Program-made: the position numbers and the translations under genes | Source: Helicoverpa zea | Lineage: Eukaryota > Arthropoda > Insecta > Lepidoptera > Noctuidae | Direction: 5' to 3' | Length of the DNA stretch: 64,000 nt | NCBI RefSeq assembly: GCF_022581195.2 | Contig: NC_061455.1 | Location: 9,296,120 to 9,360,119, forward strand | Notes under the pieces: generated by a model | Databases searched by the model: none | The model's input: the letters and a program-made list of their open reading frames with translations, nothing else | Told to the model about the DNA's origin: nothing | In this document: one piece after another, positions 54,065-63,865 of the stretch | Layout: the number at the start of each line of letters is the position of its first letter | How positions within the stretch are numbered: position 1 is the stretch's first letter

Positions 54065-54316
54065 ATGATCCCTATGTGCTGTGAGACACGATATAATCGA
54101 CAGCACATTGGAAGACATTGGAAGCCACAACATCAACATTATGGCAAAGAACTATTCGAAGTCTTGACTAGAAATTGCGAGAGTAGAAGTGACAGCTGCT
54201 GTGTTTGTAAAACAAAAAGCGATCGTATGCTGGAGATACTGAAGATAGCCCACCAGCTGGAACTGCCTCAGTTCGATCTTACGAAGATTCCTTACAGCAG
54301 CAGATTTGTGTTTTAG
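54065..54316 (+). other. Short ORF of 83 codons, unidentified
   Basis: MIPMCCETRYN... with a CCVC pair. No domain recognised. It may be non-coding. Confidence 0.15.
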
Positions 54317-54629
54317 AGCGAACCTGTCGGATTCTTTTTTCAGGATGAGTAAAGCACTGAAGCTTGAAGGGAGTGGCCCTGAAAAGCCATGAAGAAGAAA
54401 ATTTATGATCAATATTTTATGTTTTGGACAGTTTCGCGTTTGTCCATTTCGCGTTTTGACTACGTTAGATTGCTGGAAGTTAGGTTTCGATAGGTTGGGT
54501 TGCTCAATGGTAGGTTTCACTACGATAGGTTTTTTTTTTTTTTTTAATCTTTATTTAAGGACGGGGTTTTTTCTAAAAAGAAAACGACACCCCGATTATT
54601 GAATACAAAATTAAAAACTTAAAATTAAA

Positions 54630-57600
54630 TTAACCCACCCGTAATCTACTACCCACAATAATAATATTAATAAGAATTCTGGCCTCATCCGACAGTGGCG
54701 AAGCCAGAATGCTATTATAGTAGCCTACATTAAAATTGTTGACGTCAAAAGCGTGACGTCTTTGAGCGTCAATACGGCTGCACTCGCTGAGGATATGATG
54801 AACATCTTCGATCACTCCACAAACAACACAATTGGGGGAGTCCACCTTACGCATCATAAAGCCAAAGCTGTTAAGCGGGACATGACCGGATCGAAGCCTC
54901 AAAGCCATCACAACCTCCTGTCTGTTCATGCTGCTCATGTCGAACCAAAGCGTACGAGGAAGTGAGGGCTGAATGGTTTTGTACCAAATGCCTTTTGTCA
55001 GAGACCTTTTGTCGAAATATTCTGACCAGGACTGCAAGCATTTGCCTTGAACAGTGGGTATAAGTTCCGTGTGCCAGGGTAAACAAGTAAAAGGAACGCC
55101 GTCAGATCCGGCATCATTAGCGAGGCGGTCGACAATCTCATTACCCTTCAGTCCAACATGAGAAGGTATCCATTGAAGAACAACAGTTTTATGTTTAGCT
55201 ACAATTTTGAAAATAGATTTTAAAATAGAATAAGCCAGTGGAAGCCCTCTGAATGGTGACGTGCATTTAATAAGATGAAGAAGCGCACTTTTTGAATCGG
55301 TAAGGACAACAAAGTAATCACCGTCTAATGATTCTATATAAGCCAAAGCTTCTGCTATAGCTATTAATTCCAAATGCATTATTGATAATTTTGACTTGAT
55401 TTTGAGTTTAACAGAAGCACCTGTCTGAGAGTCATAGAAGGCTGCGCCACAGTTATTTTCATGCTTTGAACCATCAGTGTATATACAGTAAAAGCCACAA
55501 TATAATGAATTAAGTGAATTGGTACAAAGTGATACAAGTTGATGAACATTGAAACAACGCTTTGGTTTATCAACAGACTCCAAAGTAGGTTTAACGATAT
55601 TTGATAAGTCCATATTGCTGACCCAAGTATCCATGGAAAACATGTGAACTGTCGCACTACAGTAAATGAGTTCTCTATTTAGAACATCGTGAGCTGAAAC
55701 AAGGAGGGGTTTTTTCTTATTTCTCCAATATATTTTGTTGCAGAGTTGATGTAACTTGTCCAGTAAATTAAGAAGAGGGTAATTATAACACTTAGATTTC
55801 AAATAAAATTTACAAGCTAAGAATTGGCGCCGAATAAATAAGGGAGGTAACGACAACTCTGACTCCATCACGTGTATCGGCGTACTTTTGATGAACCCGC
55901 CTATCAAACGTAGACAAGTGTTTTGCAATCTATCTAATTTCGCCAAGTGTGAGTCAGCACTATTACCGAATAGAAAACTACCAAAGTCAATACGACTACG
56001 AATGAGAGCTATGTATAATTGTCTTAACTGTTTTGGATGAACACCCCATCCGGGGCCAACCAAAACCCTGAAGATGTTAACTAGTTTTAAGACTCGTTCA
56101 CATATCTCATTAACGTGTTTTTTCCACCGGAGACCTCTGTCTAGCCATAACCCTAAATATTTAACATTATCAACTACCTGTAGTGATGTGCCGTTTAGTC
56201 GTATGTCTATATTAGGTACACGAAAACCTCTACTAAATAAACAAATTTTACTTTTATCCGGCGAAATATGTAATCCTACATCTGTTAGTATGTTATTGAT
56301 AACATTGAGGGCAGCTTGGATTTTATTTTGACCCTCGCTTACAGACGAACACGTCACGTACATTGCGAAATCATCCGCGTACTGGCAAATAGACACCTGA
56401 TTTTGAAGTTGATTACAAATGTTTGCCGTTATTATGTTAAACAACAATGGTGATAAAGGGTCACCTTGCGCTAATCCACTACCTGAATCTCTACTAATAA
56501 AACTATTACCAGTTCTTATTTGAAGTGTTCTTCTGTGTAAAAAATTCCACAAATAATTACAAATCCGGGATCCTACTCCATATTGATCTAAAACATGAAT
56601 TAAAACATAGTTGTTAACATTATTGTACGCACTATCTATATCTAAAAAACAGCCCATAGTTGTACAGCCCTCAGAGAAACCGGTTTGAATGGAGGATATT
56701 AAGTAAGCTAGACCATCTATACATGATTTATTTCTACGGAAACCCACCGTGTTAACAGAAAAAACATTTAATTTTTCAACAAACCACTCCAGTCTCCTAA
56801 ATAAAATGTAATGAAATATTTTGCATATGCAAGATAACAAAGAAATAGGACGAAAGGAAGTTACATTGCTTAGATCACGACCAGGCTTTGGAATAGGCAC
56901 TATACAGATGTCACGCCACTGAGATGGAACAAACCCATGATAAAAGAATTTATTAAATAAAGTAAGCAACACCGATTTGCCTACGTCAGGTAAATTTTTA
57001 ATCATAGAATACGATATGTCATCGCATCCAGGAGATGTATCCTTAGATTTAATACATTTATTTAATTCCTGGATAGAGATCTCACATTCTAGTAATGGGT
57101 TGTAGTTTTTAACTGTAGGGGGCCTTGGGGACACATGATCTGGTGTTAAAGAATATAATAAGTTTGTGGCATTTTGAGGGTCTACATAACTAGGAGGAGA
57201 TCGGAAACCCTTTAACCATCTCATTTTCTGCCACATTTCACTAGCCGATGTCGTGTGATCAACTGAGGAGCAGAAATTTTGAAAGTCCGTAGCCCTAGCC
57301 TGACGGATTAACTTCTGTGCAAAGTGTATTCTGTCATTAAGAATATCGAGATTATTGGGGGTAGGGTTGCGTCTAAATTTTGATAAAGCTAGCCTGCGCT
57401 GTGCTACTGCGTGTGAGATTTCTGCTGTCCAATACGGTTTTGGTAAAAATTCTGAGGTAGGATTCTGGTTGAATTTTACAAGCGGGATGAATTTGTTAGC
57501 AGCGTCATTTATAATAACTAAAAAACTGTCGTAAGCCTCCTGCAGGTCACTCGGGATATCGAAACTAGAAAAACGTTGTTCTAAATATTTATTATACGAT

Positions 57601-58328
57601 GTCCAATCGGCTTTGCGGAAATTTCTTTTCTTGAGTGAGGGTAGATGAGAATAAGTAGAAGTTGAAATTTTAACGAGTAAATGATCACTACCCAGGTTTT
57701 CATTTAGAACAGTCCAACAAAAGTTGTGTGCAATATCCATAGATACCAAAGATATATCAGGAGAAGACTGTTGTAGGTAATTATCTACTAAACGAACACG
57801 TGTATGAGACCCATTGTTTAAGACGAAAAAGTTACTATCTAAAAGTGCGTCATGGATGAGTGACCCTCTGTGATCAGTTTTATATGACCAACTGACGTGA
57901 TGGGCATTAAAATCGCCCAAGATTAGCGTTTTGGATGAACATGACGCTAGCAAGTTACTCCAATCTTGGTGAGTGGTTAAAATTCTGGAAGGGCAGTAGA
58001 TTGCAACAATATTTTCAAACGGTTCACAATTAAAAACCCTAATACAAACTATTTCGATACCACTATTGTTAATGTGAACGAATTTCTGTTGCGCCTTAAT
58101 GGATTTGTGTACGAGTATAGCTACACCGCCATATGAGTCATCTCTATCCGCACGATAAGCACAATAACTGTTAACTTTAAAATTACACTCCGGCTCGAGC
58201 CACGTTTCACTAAGGGCAGCAATATGAACCTTTTCTTGGCGCAAAATTTCGCAAAAGGAAATTAACTTAGGCTTAATACTTTGGGCATTCCACTGTAAAA
58301 TGTTTAACTTAAGTGCCTTAGGAGCCAT
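54630..58328 (-). CDS. ORF2: endonuclease-reverse transcriptase-RNase H, intact
   Basis: ATG at 58328 (MAPKALKLNILQWN), chosen over a GTG three bases upstream; 1232 aa. AP endonuclease at residues about 8-235: QWNAQS, SETWLEP, GDFNAHH, GSDHLLV. Reverse transcriptase about 430-740: SFRPISLLS, FLDIDSAYN, GLAQGDPLSP, catalytic YADD at 650-653. RNase H about 948-1080: YTDGSK (Tyr950), WIPSHVGLKGNE. A C-terminal CVVC...HHILSEC motif follows. RNase H together with APE places it in the I group. Its ATG overlaps the ORF1 stop (TGATG), suggesting translation by termination-reinitiation. Confidence 0.93.
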   Translation of the reverse strand: MAPKALKLNILQWNAQSIKPKLISFCEILRQEKVHIAALSETWLEPECNFKVNSYCAYRADRDDSYGGVAILVHKSIKAQQKFVHINNSGIEIVCIRVFNCEPFENIVAIYCPSRILTTHQDWSNLLASCSSKTLILGDFNAHHVSWSYKTDHRGSLIHDALLDSNFFVLNNGSHTRVRLVDNYLQQSSPDISLVSMDIAHNFCWTVLNENLGSDHLLVKISTSTYSHLPSLKKRNFRKADWTSYNKYLEQRFSSFDIPSDLQEAYDSFLVIINDAANKFIPLVKFNQNPTSEFLPKPYWTAEISHAVAQRRLALSKFRRNPTPNNLDILNDRIHFAQKLIRQARATDFQNFCSSVDHTTSASEMWQKMRWLKGFRSPPSYVDPQNATNLLYSLTPDHVSPRPPTVKNYNPLLECEISIQELNKCIKSKDTSPGCDDISYSMIKNLPDVGKSVLLTLFNKFFYHGFVPSQWRDICIVPIPKPGRDLSNVTSFRPISLLSCICKIFHYILFRRLEWFVEKLNVFSVNTVGFRRNKSCIDGLAYLISSIQTGFSEGCTTMGCFLDIDSAYNNVNNYVLIHVLDQYGVGSRICNYLWNFLHRRTLQIRTGNSFISRDSGSGLAQGDPLSPLLFNIITANICNQLQNQVSICQYADDFAMYVTCSSVSEGQNKIQAALNVINNILTDVGLHISPDKSKICLFSRGFRVPNIDIRLNGTSLQVVDNVKYLGLWLDRGLRWKKHVNEICERVLKLVNIFRVLVGPGWGVHPKQLRQLYIALIRSRIDFGSFLFGNSADSHLAKLDRLQNTCLRLIGGFIKSTPIHVMESELSLPPLFIRRQFLACKFYLKSKCYNYPLLNLLDKLHQLCNKIYWRNKKKPLLVSAHDVLNRELIYCSATVHMFSMDTWVSNMDLSNIVKPTLESVDKPKRCFNVHQLVSLCTNSLNSLYCGFYCIYTDGSKHENNCGAAFYDSQTGASVKLKIKSKLSIMHLELIAIAEALAYIESLDGDYFVVLTDSKSALLHLIKCTSPFRGLPLAYSILKSIFKIVAKHKTVVLQWIPSHVGLKGNEIVDRLANDAGSDGVPFTCLPWHTELIPTVQGKCLQSWSEYFDKRSLTKGIWYKTIQPSLPRTLWFDMSSMNRQEVVMALRLRSGHVPLNSFGFMMRKVDSPNCVVCGVIEDVHHILSECSRIDAQRRHAFDVNNFNVGYYNSILASPLSDEARILINIIIVGSRLRVG

Positions 58329-59824
58329 CACAGGGTCGTATTTATAAAACTAAACACAGATTTTATCCAAGGCCAATCTGAAACAAAACTAACGGAAACT
58401 AACATAAACCATTCTAGGCACAACTGTAATATGGATTTAATTTTAAAAGAAAGGTTATGCTGTTTGAGAAAAATTACTTCCTTGATTCTGTCCCAAAGCT
58501 CCTTAATGGACGGACACTGTTCCTTTTGGCCCTCATCCTCATCAGACGACATATAAACGTCTTTACTGCCTCCATCTGAATTCCAAAATGCCCAATCCTC
58601 CTCAGTGGATTTCTTTTGACGCTTTGATGACTTAATGTTAGGATTTAGGGAGCGAGGAGTAGTTTTAACTGCTGACTTCACTTCATGAATAATGGGTTTT
58701 GTTTTGACGGTTTCGGCATAAGTCAGTTGACTAGGCGGATCAGGATATATATTCTTACTTGGTGTCTGCTCCGTTCTAAGACGTGGAAAAGTGTCGCCAC
58801 AGCTAGGTGTAAGTAGGGTTCGTGTGACAGTGTTTTCGGGGAGAATGGGCCTTTCAGGTGGGACATACATTTCTAATGCTTTTCTGTATGTGCATCCAAA
58901 CTCCGCCATAATCTCTCTCAGCTTCCTTTCTTTTTTGTACGCAGGACAAGCCTTGCTCAAAGATATATGGTCGCCTTTACAATTGACGCAAGAAAACGAA
59001 GTGGTGTCGCAATTCTCATGATGACCCCCACACTTGGGGCAAATTACGTTTTTAGCAGGACACATTTTACGGGTATGACCTAATTTCCAGCATTGAGAGC
59101 ATTGGGATACTTGGTGTATATAGGGGAAAACCCTCACGTTTATATCACACACGCGAACAGTTGCTGGTACATGGCTACCGTCAAAACATAGTCGAAGGGT
59201 TTCACTCGGGCACCAACCGCCTTCATCTCGATTCCGTCGATTAAGCCTATGAACTGATATAAGCTTTGTTGGGGCTGGACAAGAGATATTTTTAAGGATC
59301 TCGTCATCGGTGAGTTCAAGGTCAACATCTTTGATAAGACCATAGGAAACAGAGACTTCCGTAGCCCTCTGCAACCTCCAACCTTTCTCTAGAAGTTTCT
59401 CGCATGAAAAAAGACTCTGTGCAGCTGTTTCGCAGTCAAATTGCAGACGAACTTTAAATGGGCTTAAATACTTTACTTGGTGTACCTTGGTTATGTCATT
59501 TTCCTTTAAAATGCGTGCCATTGCAAATTGTTTAGGAAGACGTTCTTTATGAGAAATGTAAACTTCATATTTTATTTCGTCCTTAATTGTGTTATTGCCA
59601 CCGTATCGTGACTTCTTTTTTCCCTTTACTTCCCTCCATGTATCTTCATCCTCCGTACTACCTTCTCTTTGTCTCTTGGCTCCTCTTAACAGTTCCTCAT
59701 TGGTCTCAAGGTCATCTCCATCATCAATAGCTTCTATATCGAGAGAATTATTCAAAAGGTTGTAAACATCACTCGCAACAATCGGCGTAACTGAACGCGG
59801 TGATGCGTTAGCGTTATCAGTCAT
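58328..59824 (-). CDS. ORF1 (gag-like) with three zinc knuckles, intact
   Basis: ATG at 59824, 498 aa. Acidic N-terminus, basic patch (KGKKKSRYGG), a central RRM-like or conserved ORF1 region, then zinc knuckles: CSQCWKLGHTRKMC, CPKCGGHHENC and CVNCKGDHISLSKAC. The tail is Lys/Ser-rich. Such proteins bind element RNA and accompany it to the target. The stop TGA overlaps the ORF2 start. Confidence 0.9.
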   Translation of the reverse strand: MTDNANASPRSVTPIVASDVYNLLNNSLDIEAIDDGDDLETNEELLRGAKRQREGSTEDEDTWREVKGKKKSRYGGNNTIKDEIKYEVYISHKERLPKQFAMARILKENDITKVHQVKYLSPFKVRLQFDCETAAQSLFSCEKLLEKGWRLQRATEVSVSYGLIKDVDLELTDDEILKNISCPAPTKLISVHRLNRRNRDEGGWCPSETLRLCFDGSHVPATVRVCDINVRVFPYIHQVSQCSQCWKLGHTRKMCPAKNVICPKCGGHHENCDTTSFSCVNCKGDHISLSKACPAYKKERKLREIMAEFGCTYRKALEMYVPPERPILPENTVTRTLLTPSCGDTFPRLRTEQTPSKNIYPDPPSQLTYAETVKTKPIIHEVKSAVKTTPRSLNPNIKSSKRQKKSTEEDWAFWNSDGGSKDVYMSSDEDEGQKEQCPSIKELWDRIKEVIFLKQHNLSFKIKSILQLCLEWFMLVSVSFVSDWPWIKSVFSFINTTL

Positions 59825-60009
59825 ATTGCATCTAAAACTCGGTGAATATGCCTACAAATACAAACCGGAGAACGGCCGGGCGAACCGGCGCACACCGGTA
59901 ATGTTGTTGTTGCTGCTTCGTAACAGCTGCGCGGGCGATAGCCAACGAAACGCGTCGAAAACACGACTAGGCCGCGCGAATGCCGCTGCGGAACTGACTA
60001 CGATAGGTT

Positions 60010-60053
60010 GCTCAAAGTTAAGTTTCACTAGGTTAGGTTAGGTTAGGTTAGGT
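60010..60053 (+). repeat. TTAGG tract (five copies) next to retroelement poly(A)
   Basis: TAGGT repeated five times at 60029-60053, preceded by TAGGTT-like degenerate sequence that also flanks the I-type element on its left (54470-54531). It directly precedes a 22-base T-run. Confidence 0.9.
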
Positions 60054-60183
60054 TTTTTTTTTTTTTTTTTTTTTAAATATTGCACCCGCCATCTTGGGTA
60101 CTGCCGTGTACCTCTGACGTAATCAGAGTCTTTGTATGTCTTATGTTTTTTATTTTCTTTGTTGTGGAGTAAGACGCTCCGGT

Positions 60184-63100
60184 TTAAGCCGAAGCGTTTC
60201 TCTCCACGACAATTTTACAAATTTGTTCTGCAAACATGAGGAAATCGCCTCTTAATTTTTTATTTGCGATGAGCTCGAAGGCTCTACTGACTGCCACATC
60301 TGTTTCGAGTCTTTGGGCGAGGTCAAAACGTTTTCTTTCGAATATAGGGCATTGAAAAAGAATGTGCTGAACGGATTCCTCAACCGCAGGATCGCAGACG
60401 CATGACGGGCTCTCCCGACACTTGAAGCGGTGCAGATATTGGGAGAACCCCCCATGGCCTGTAAAGATGTTGGTTAAGATTCCCTGCGGTTGTATTTTTC
60501 GCACCAGACGATATGCCTCCCTCGCGTCCGGGAAGAACACTCTCGTGACGGAGGCCGTCTCGCCCGTTGTATACCTTCGGTTCCATTCGCCAAGAGAGTC
60601 TCCACGAAGTTCACTCCTGACGAATGAGACCGGGCACCGGTCGTAGTCAGGCTTCCTCCGGCTCGAGAGTGCTGCTTCTTTTGCTAGCTCGTCGGCGCGC
60701 TCGTTTCCATCGATGCCGGCGTGGGCCTTGATCCAGAACAAGGTCACAGCTTTGCCAAGGGTCAAGGCCACGCTGAGGTTTCGGCGCGCCTCGATTGCGA
60801 GGGAGTGCATAGACCCGGGATTGGTCACCGTCTGCAAGGCCGCCCGTGAGTCGCTATAAATGCCGCAGCTCTCCGCTCCGCTGTTCAGGGCTTCGCTAGT
60901 GGCCCTGCATATGGCCAGGAGTTCAGCCTGGTAGACTGTGCAGTACGCTGGCAAGCTCAGTTTTCGGCTCCGTAGTTCGGTCTGGTTGTCCCATATGGAC
61001 AACGCAGCACCGACTTTGCCCTGGAACTTGCTGCCGTCTGTGAAAATTCTGAGCGACTGCACGTTGTGTTGGTCTACCAGGCTTCGGTCATCTAGACACC
61101 TGAAGTTCAGGTCCATACGCAAGGCGGGGTGTGGTAGCTCTGCAAATCCAACCACCCGCTCAACCTCCCGGTCTCCCAGCACTAGCCGGGTTGACCCTTT
61201 GCGAGCCTCATATAGGCCGGCTGCTTCCTTGACGCGTAGGTCCAGAGGTAGTAACCCGGCGAGTAGTAGGGCCGAGTTTAGGGAGACGGTGCGGTAGGAT
61301 TTGCAGATCTTCTGTGCGAAGCCCCGCTGGACGGTGTTTAAGAGCTTGCGGACACAAATTTTTTGAGCGGCGGGCGACCATGCAGCTGCGGCGTATAGGA
61401 TGACGGGCTCCACTGCTGCCGTATAGATTGTGCGGACGACGTCGGGGTGCAGTCCCCAGCTTATTTTTGCAGCTCGTTGGAGTTGCTTCGCGATATTGAG
61501 GGCCTTCCTACAGACGTTGGCGACGTGGGTGTTAAAGGTCAGCTTATCGTCTATAGTCAGGCCCAAGATCTTTATTTCGCGAGACATGCCAATGTCGACC
61601 CCGCCCATGCGCAGGAGTGGGGTGTCATGCTTAAGCTTGTTTGTCAGCAGCATTGCGCAGGTCTTGTGCGGCGCAAACTTGAGTTTGTTTCTGACTCCCC
61701 ACTCCTGAACAAACTCGAGGGCGGCATTGGCATGTCGCTGCACCTCCAGCGCAGTATCCCCGGCAAACAGCAGAACCACGTCATCGGCGAACGCCTGGCA
61801 CACAACCCCGCGGTCATGTAAGTTCTTGAGGAGGGGATCTAGGAGGACGTTCCAGAGTATCGGCCCGCTGATCGAGCCTTGGACGCAACCCTTTTGCGTG
61901 TTTCTACAATGTTCGACTCCGGCATACCTTAGTCGCACACATCTGTCGCCAAGGTAGCTGTCGAGTAGCCGCCTAATGTTGACCGGACACTTTTCCTCCG
62001 CCAGTCTGACCTTTATGGCTGGCCACCAGGCGCTGTCGAAGGCGCCCTCTATATCCAGCGAGACGATGGTGACCAACTTTTTGTTCTTGATTTCAACCTT
62101 TATTTGGTTCACTAGATTATAGAGGGCGTCCTCGGTGCTCCTCTGGGGCATGAAGCCGTACTGGCGGGTACTCAGCCTCGGCACTAGGTGCCACTGGAGC
62201 CTCGTGACAACCATCTTCTCCAGGACCTTTCCTAACACGGGCAGGAGCCCGATCGGCCTATATGACTTGGCGTTTGTGTAGTTGTCCTTGCCCGGCTTCC
62301 TCAGTACCACAACTGTGGCTTCCTTCCACTTCTTGGGGAAGTGGCCCAGACTGAGGCATTTGTTGGCCAGGGCAAGGAACGCCTCGGGGTCCTGGAGAAT
62401 TGCCTGGCGACAGATGTCCGCGGTGAGACCGTCCGCGCCTGGCGCCTTTTTAGGGTTAAAAGAGGACACTGCTGTTATGAGCTCATGCGGAGTAAAAGGC
62501 GGGTCATGTTCTTCATCATAAACCCGGTCGTTTACCCGCATGGCCAAACGCCGGATGTCCTTTTGTTCTTCAGTGTCCTCTTCTCCCAGGTCGTGCGGAT
62601 AAAGTGTCTCAGCCAGGTGCGATGCGGATTCTGCCGGAGTCAAATATATACCGCTTTTAATTAGGGTTGCGTCCTCGTGCCGTGTTGCGGTACGCCCTAT
62701 CACCCTGTAAATGCCCTCCCACATCCCCTCCCTGTCCTGCTTGGTGCAGAACTCCGTCCAGCTCCTCGTTTGGGCTATCATGGCTTTAATTTCATAGTTT
62801 GTTTTGTGTTGCAGGTACTCTTCGACGACGGACTGCCTTCGGATTGGAGCGGCGCAGCGGACTCTTCTCTTCCTGGTGGCGACCTCCTTCTTCAGGCTTT
62901 CGAGCTCATGGGACCACCACGGCAAGGTAATTTTTTCCGAGTTTTTCTTCTTCGGTATAGTTTCTTGACATGACTTTTGTATTACTTCTAAATATTTGTT
63001 TATGATTATTTCTAAATTTTGACTATTTTCAATTTCTTCGAATTTTGACTTATTTATGTTTTCTTCTATTTTAAACTGGGCCAGTTTCTCACGAAACTGG

Positions 63101-63855
63101 ACCCAGTTTGCTTTTTTGGTGTTGAACATCCTAGTAGTAGATTTTACTGCTATGCCTAAAGATTTTTGCAAATTTATCCTAAATTTTATGCCGTTATGGT
63201 CCGAGCTCGTCAGTCCCTCGTCTACCTCCCAGCCTTCGACCAGGCAGAGAAGATCCGCCGAGCATGCCGTCACGTCGACGTGACTGCAGTATCTCCTGCC
63301 CCCTCGGATGGTGTCAAAAGTGGGCAGGGTGCCGCTGTTGAGTACCTGCAACTCCAGCTCGTCCAATGTGGAGCATAGCTCCTCCCCCCTGCTGTCCTCC
63401 GTAAGGCTCCCCCACCATGGGCTCTTTGCGTTAAAGTCGCCTCCGATGAGAAGGTGGCGACTTCCCAGCTTCCGCCTGACCGCTCTGAGGTGCTCCAGGT
63501 ACGAGTCCATGGGCTTGTCCGGTTCGAAGTACACCGATGCTGCTGCGATTTCCCAGGCTTGGGTCCGGATCCTCACCACGACGATGTTATGGGTGGTGAG
63601 TTCTGGGCACTGTATAACGTCGAGGTCGTGGTCGAGCACTACAATGGCAGCTTTTACAGTGCCCTCTCCCTCCTCCGAAGCCTGGTAGATCCGCGCCCCC
63701 CGGTAGCTCCGCATTCTCCGGACAGAACCCACGTAAGGCTCTTGGATGAGAGCGAAAGATGACTTCGACCGTGAAGCGGCCTCAAGCAGCTCGGCGGTCG
63801 CCAGCTGCTTTCTCTGAAGGTTGGCCTGCAGAACTTTGTATGACCTGGTGTCCAC
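60184..63855 (-). CDS. ORF2: endonuclease-reverse transcriptase-RNase H of R1-clade element
   Basis: The frame is open from a stop near 63911 to TAA 60184-60186. There is no ATG before residue 48, so I use the GTG at 63855 (1223 aa); the true start is unknown. Domains: AP endonuclease (QANLQRKQLATAEL, QEPYVG, GGDFNAKSPWW, SSDHNGI) about 8-235; reverse transcriptase about 470-770 (SYRPIGLLP, YGFMPQRSTEDAL, SLDIEGAFDSAWW, GCVQGSISGP, catalytic FADD at 689-692); RNase H about 936-1075 (FTDGSK, YSDSRAAL, WIKAHAGIDGNE); then a C-terminal CRESPSCVC...HILFQC motif. All catalytic motifs are present. Confidence 0.92.
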   Translation of the reverse strand: MDTRSYKVLQANLQRKQLATAELLEAASRSKSSFALIQEPYVGSVRRMRSYRGARIYQASEEGEGTVKAAIVVLDHDLDVIQCPELTTHNIVVVRIRTQAWEIAAASVYFEPDKPMDSYLEHLRAVRRKLGSRHLLIGGDFNAKSPWWGSLTEDSRGEELCSTLDELELQVLNSGTLPTFDTIRGGRRYCSHVDVTACSADLLCLVEGWEVDEGLTSSDHNGIKFRINLQKSLGIAVKSTTRMFNTKKANWVQFREKLAQFKIEENINKSKFEEIENSQNLEIIINKYLEVIQKSCQETIPKKKNSEKITLPWWSHELESLKKEVATRKRRVRCAAPIRRQSVVEEYLQHKTNYEIKAMIAQTRSWTEFCTKQDREGMWEGIYRVIGRTATRHEDATLIKSGIYLTPAESASHLAETLYPHDLGEEDTEEQKDIRRLAMRVNDRVYDEEHDPPFTPHELITAVSSFNPKKAPGADGLTADICRQAILQDPEAFLALANKCLSLGHFPKKWKEATVVVLRKPGKDNYTNAKSYRPIGLLPVLGKVLEKMVVTRLQWHLVPRLSTRQYGFMPQRSTEDALYNLVNQIKVEIKNKKLVTIVSLDIEGAFDSAWWPAIKVRLAEEKCPVNIRRLLDSYLGDRCVRLRYAGVEHCRNTQKGCVQGSISGPILWNVLLDPLLKNLHDRGVVCQAFADDVVLLFAGDTALEVQRHANAALEFVQEWGVRNKLKFAPHKTCAMLLTNKLKHDTPLLRMGGVDIGMSREIKILGLTIDDKLTFNTHVANVCRKALNIAKQLQRAAKISWGLHPDVVRTIYTAAVEPVILYAAAAWSPAAQKICVRKLLNTVQRGFAQKICKSYRTVSLNSALLLAGLLPLDLRVKEAAGLYEARKGSTRLVLGDREVERVVGFAELPHPALRMDLNFRCLDDRSLVDQHNVQSLRIFTDGSKFQGKVGAALSIWDNQTELRSRKLSLPAYCTVYQAELLAICRATSEALNSGAESCGIYSDSRAALQTVTNPGSMHSLAIEARRNLSVALTLGKAVTLFWIKAHAGIDGNERADELAKEAALSSRRKPDYDRCPVSFVRSELRGDSLGEWNRRYTTGETASVTRVFFPDAREAYRLVRKIQPQGILTNIFTGHGGFSQYLHRFKCRESPSCVCDPAVEESVQHILFQCPIFERKRFDLAQRLETDVAVSRAFELIANKKLRGDFLMFAEQICKIVVERNASA

Positions 63856-63865
63856 TGCGGCGCCC

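Larger units (their letters stand above)
54532..59996 (-). mobile_element. Full-length I-type non-LTR retrotransposon, 13-bp target duplication
   Basis: ACTACGATAGGTT flanks it at 54519-54531 and 59997-60009. The T-run at its left end is the poly(A) tail of a minus-strand element. It has a 172-bp 5' UTR (59825-59996, GC-rich), ORF1, ORF2 and a short 3' UTR. Both ORFs are intact, so this copy is probably young and possibly active. Confidence 0.92.
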
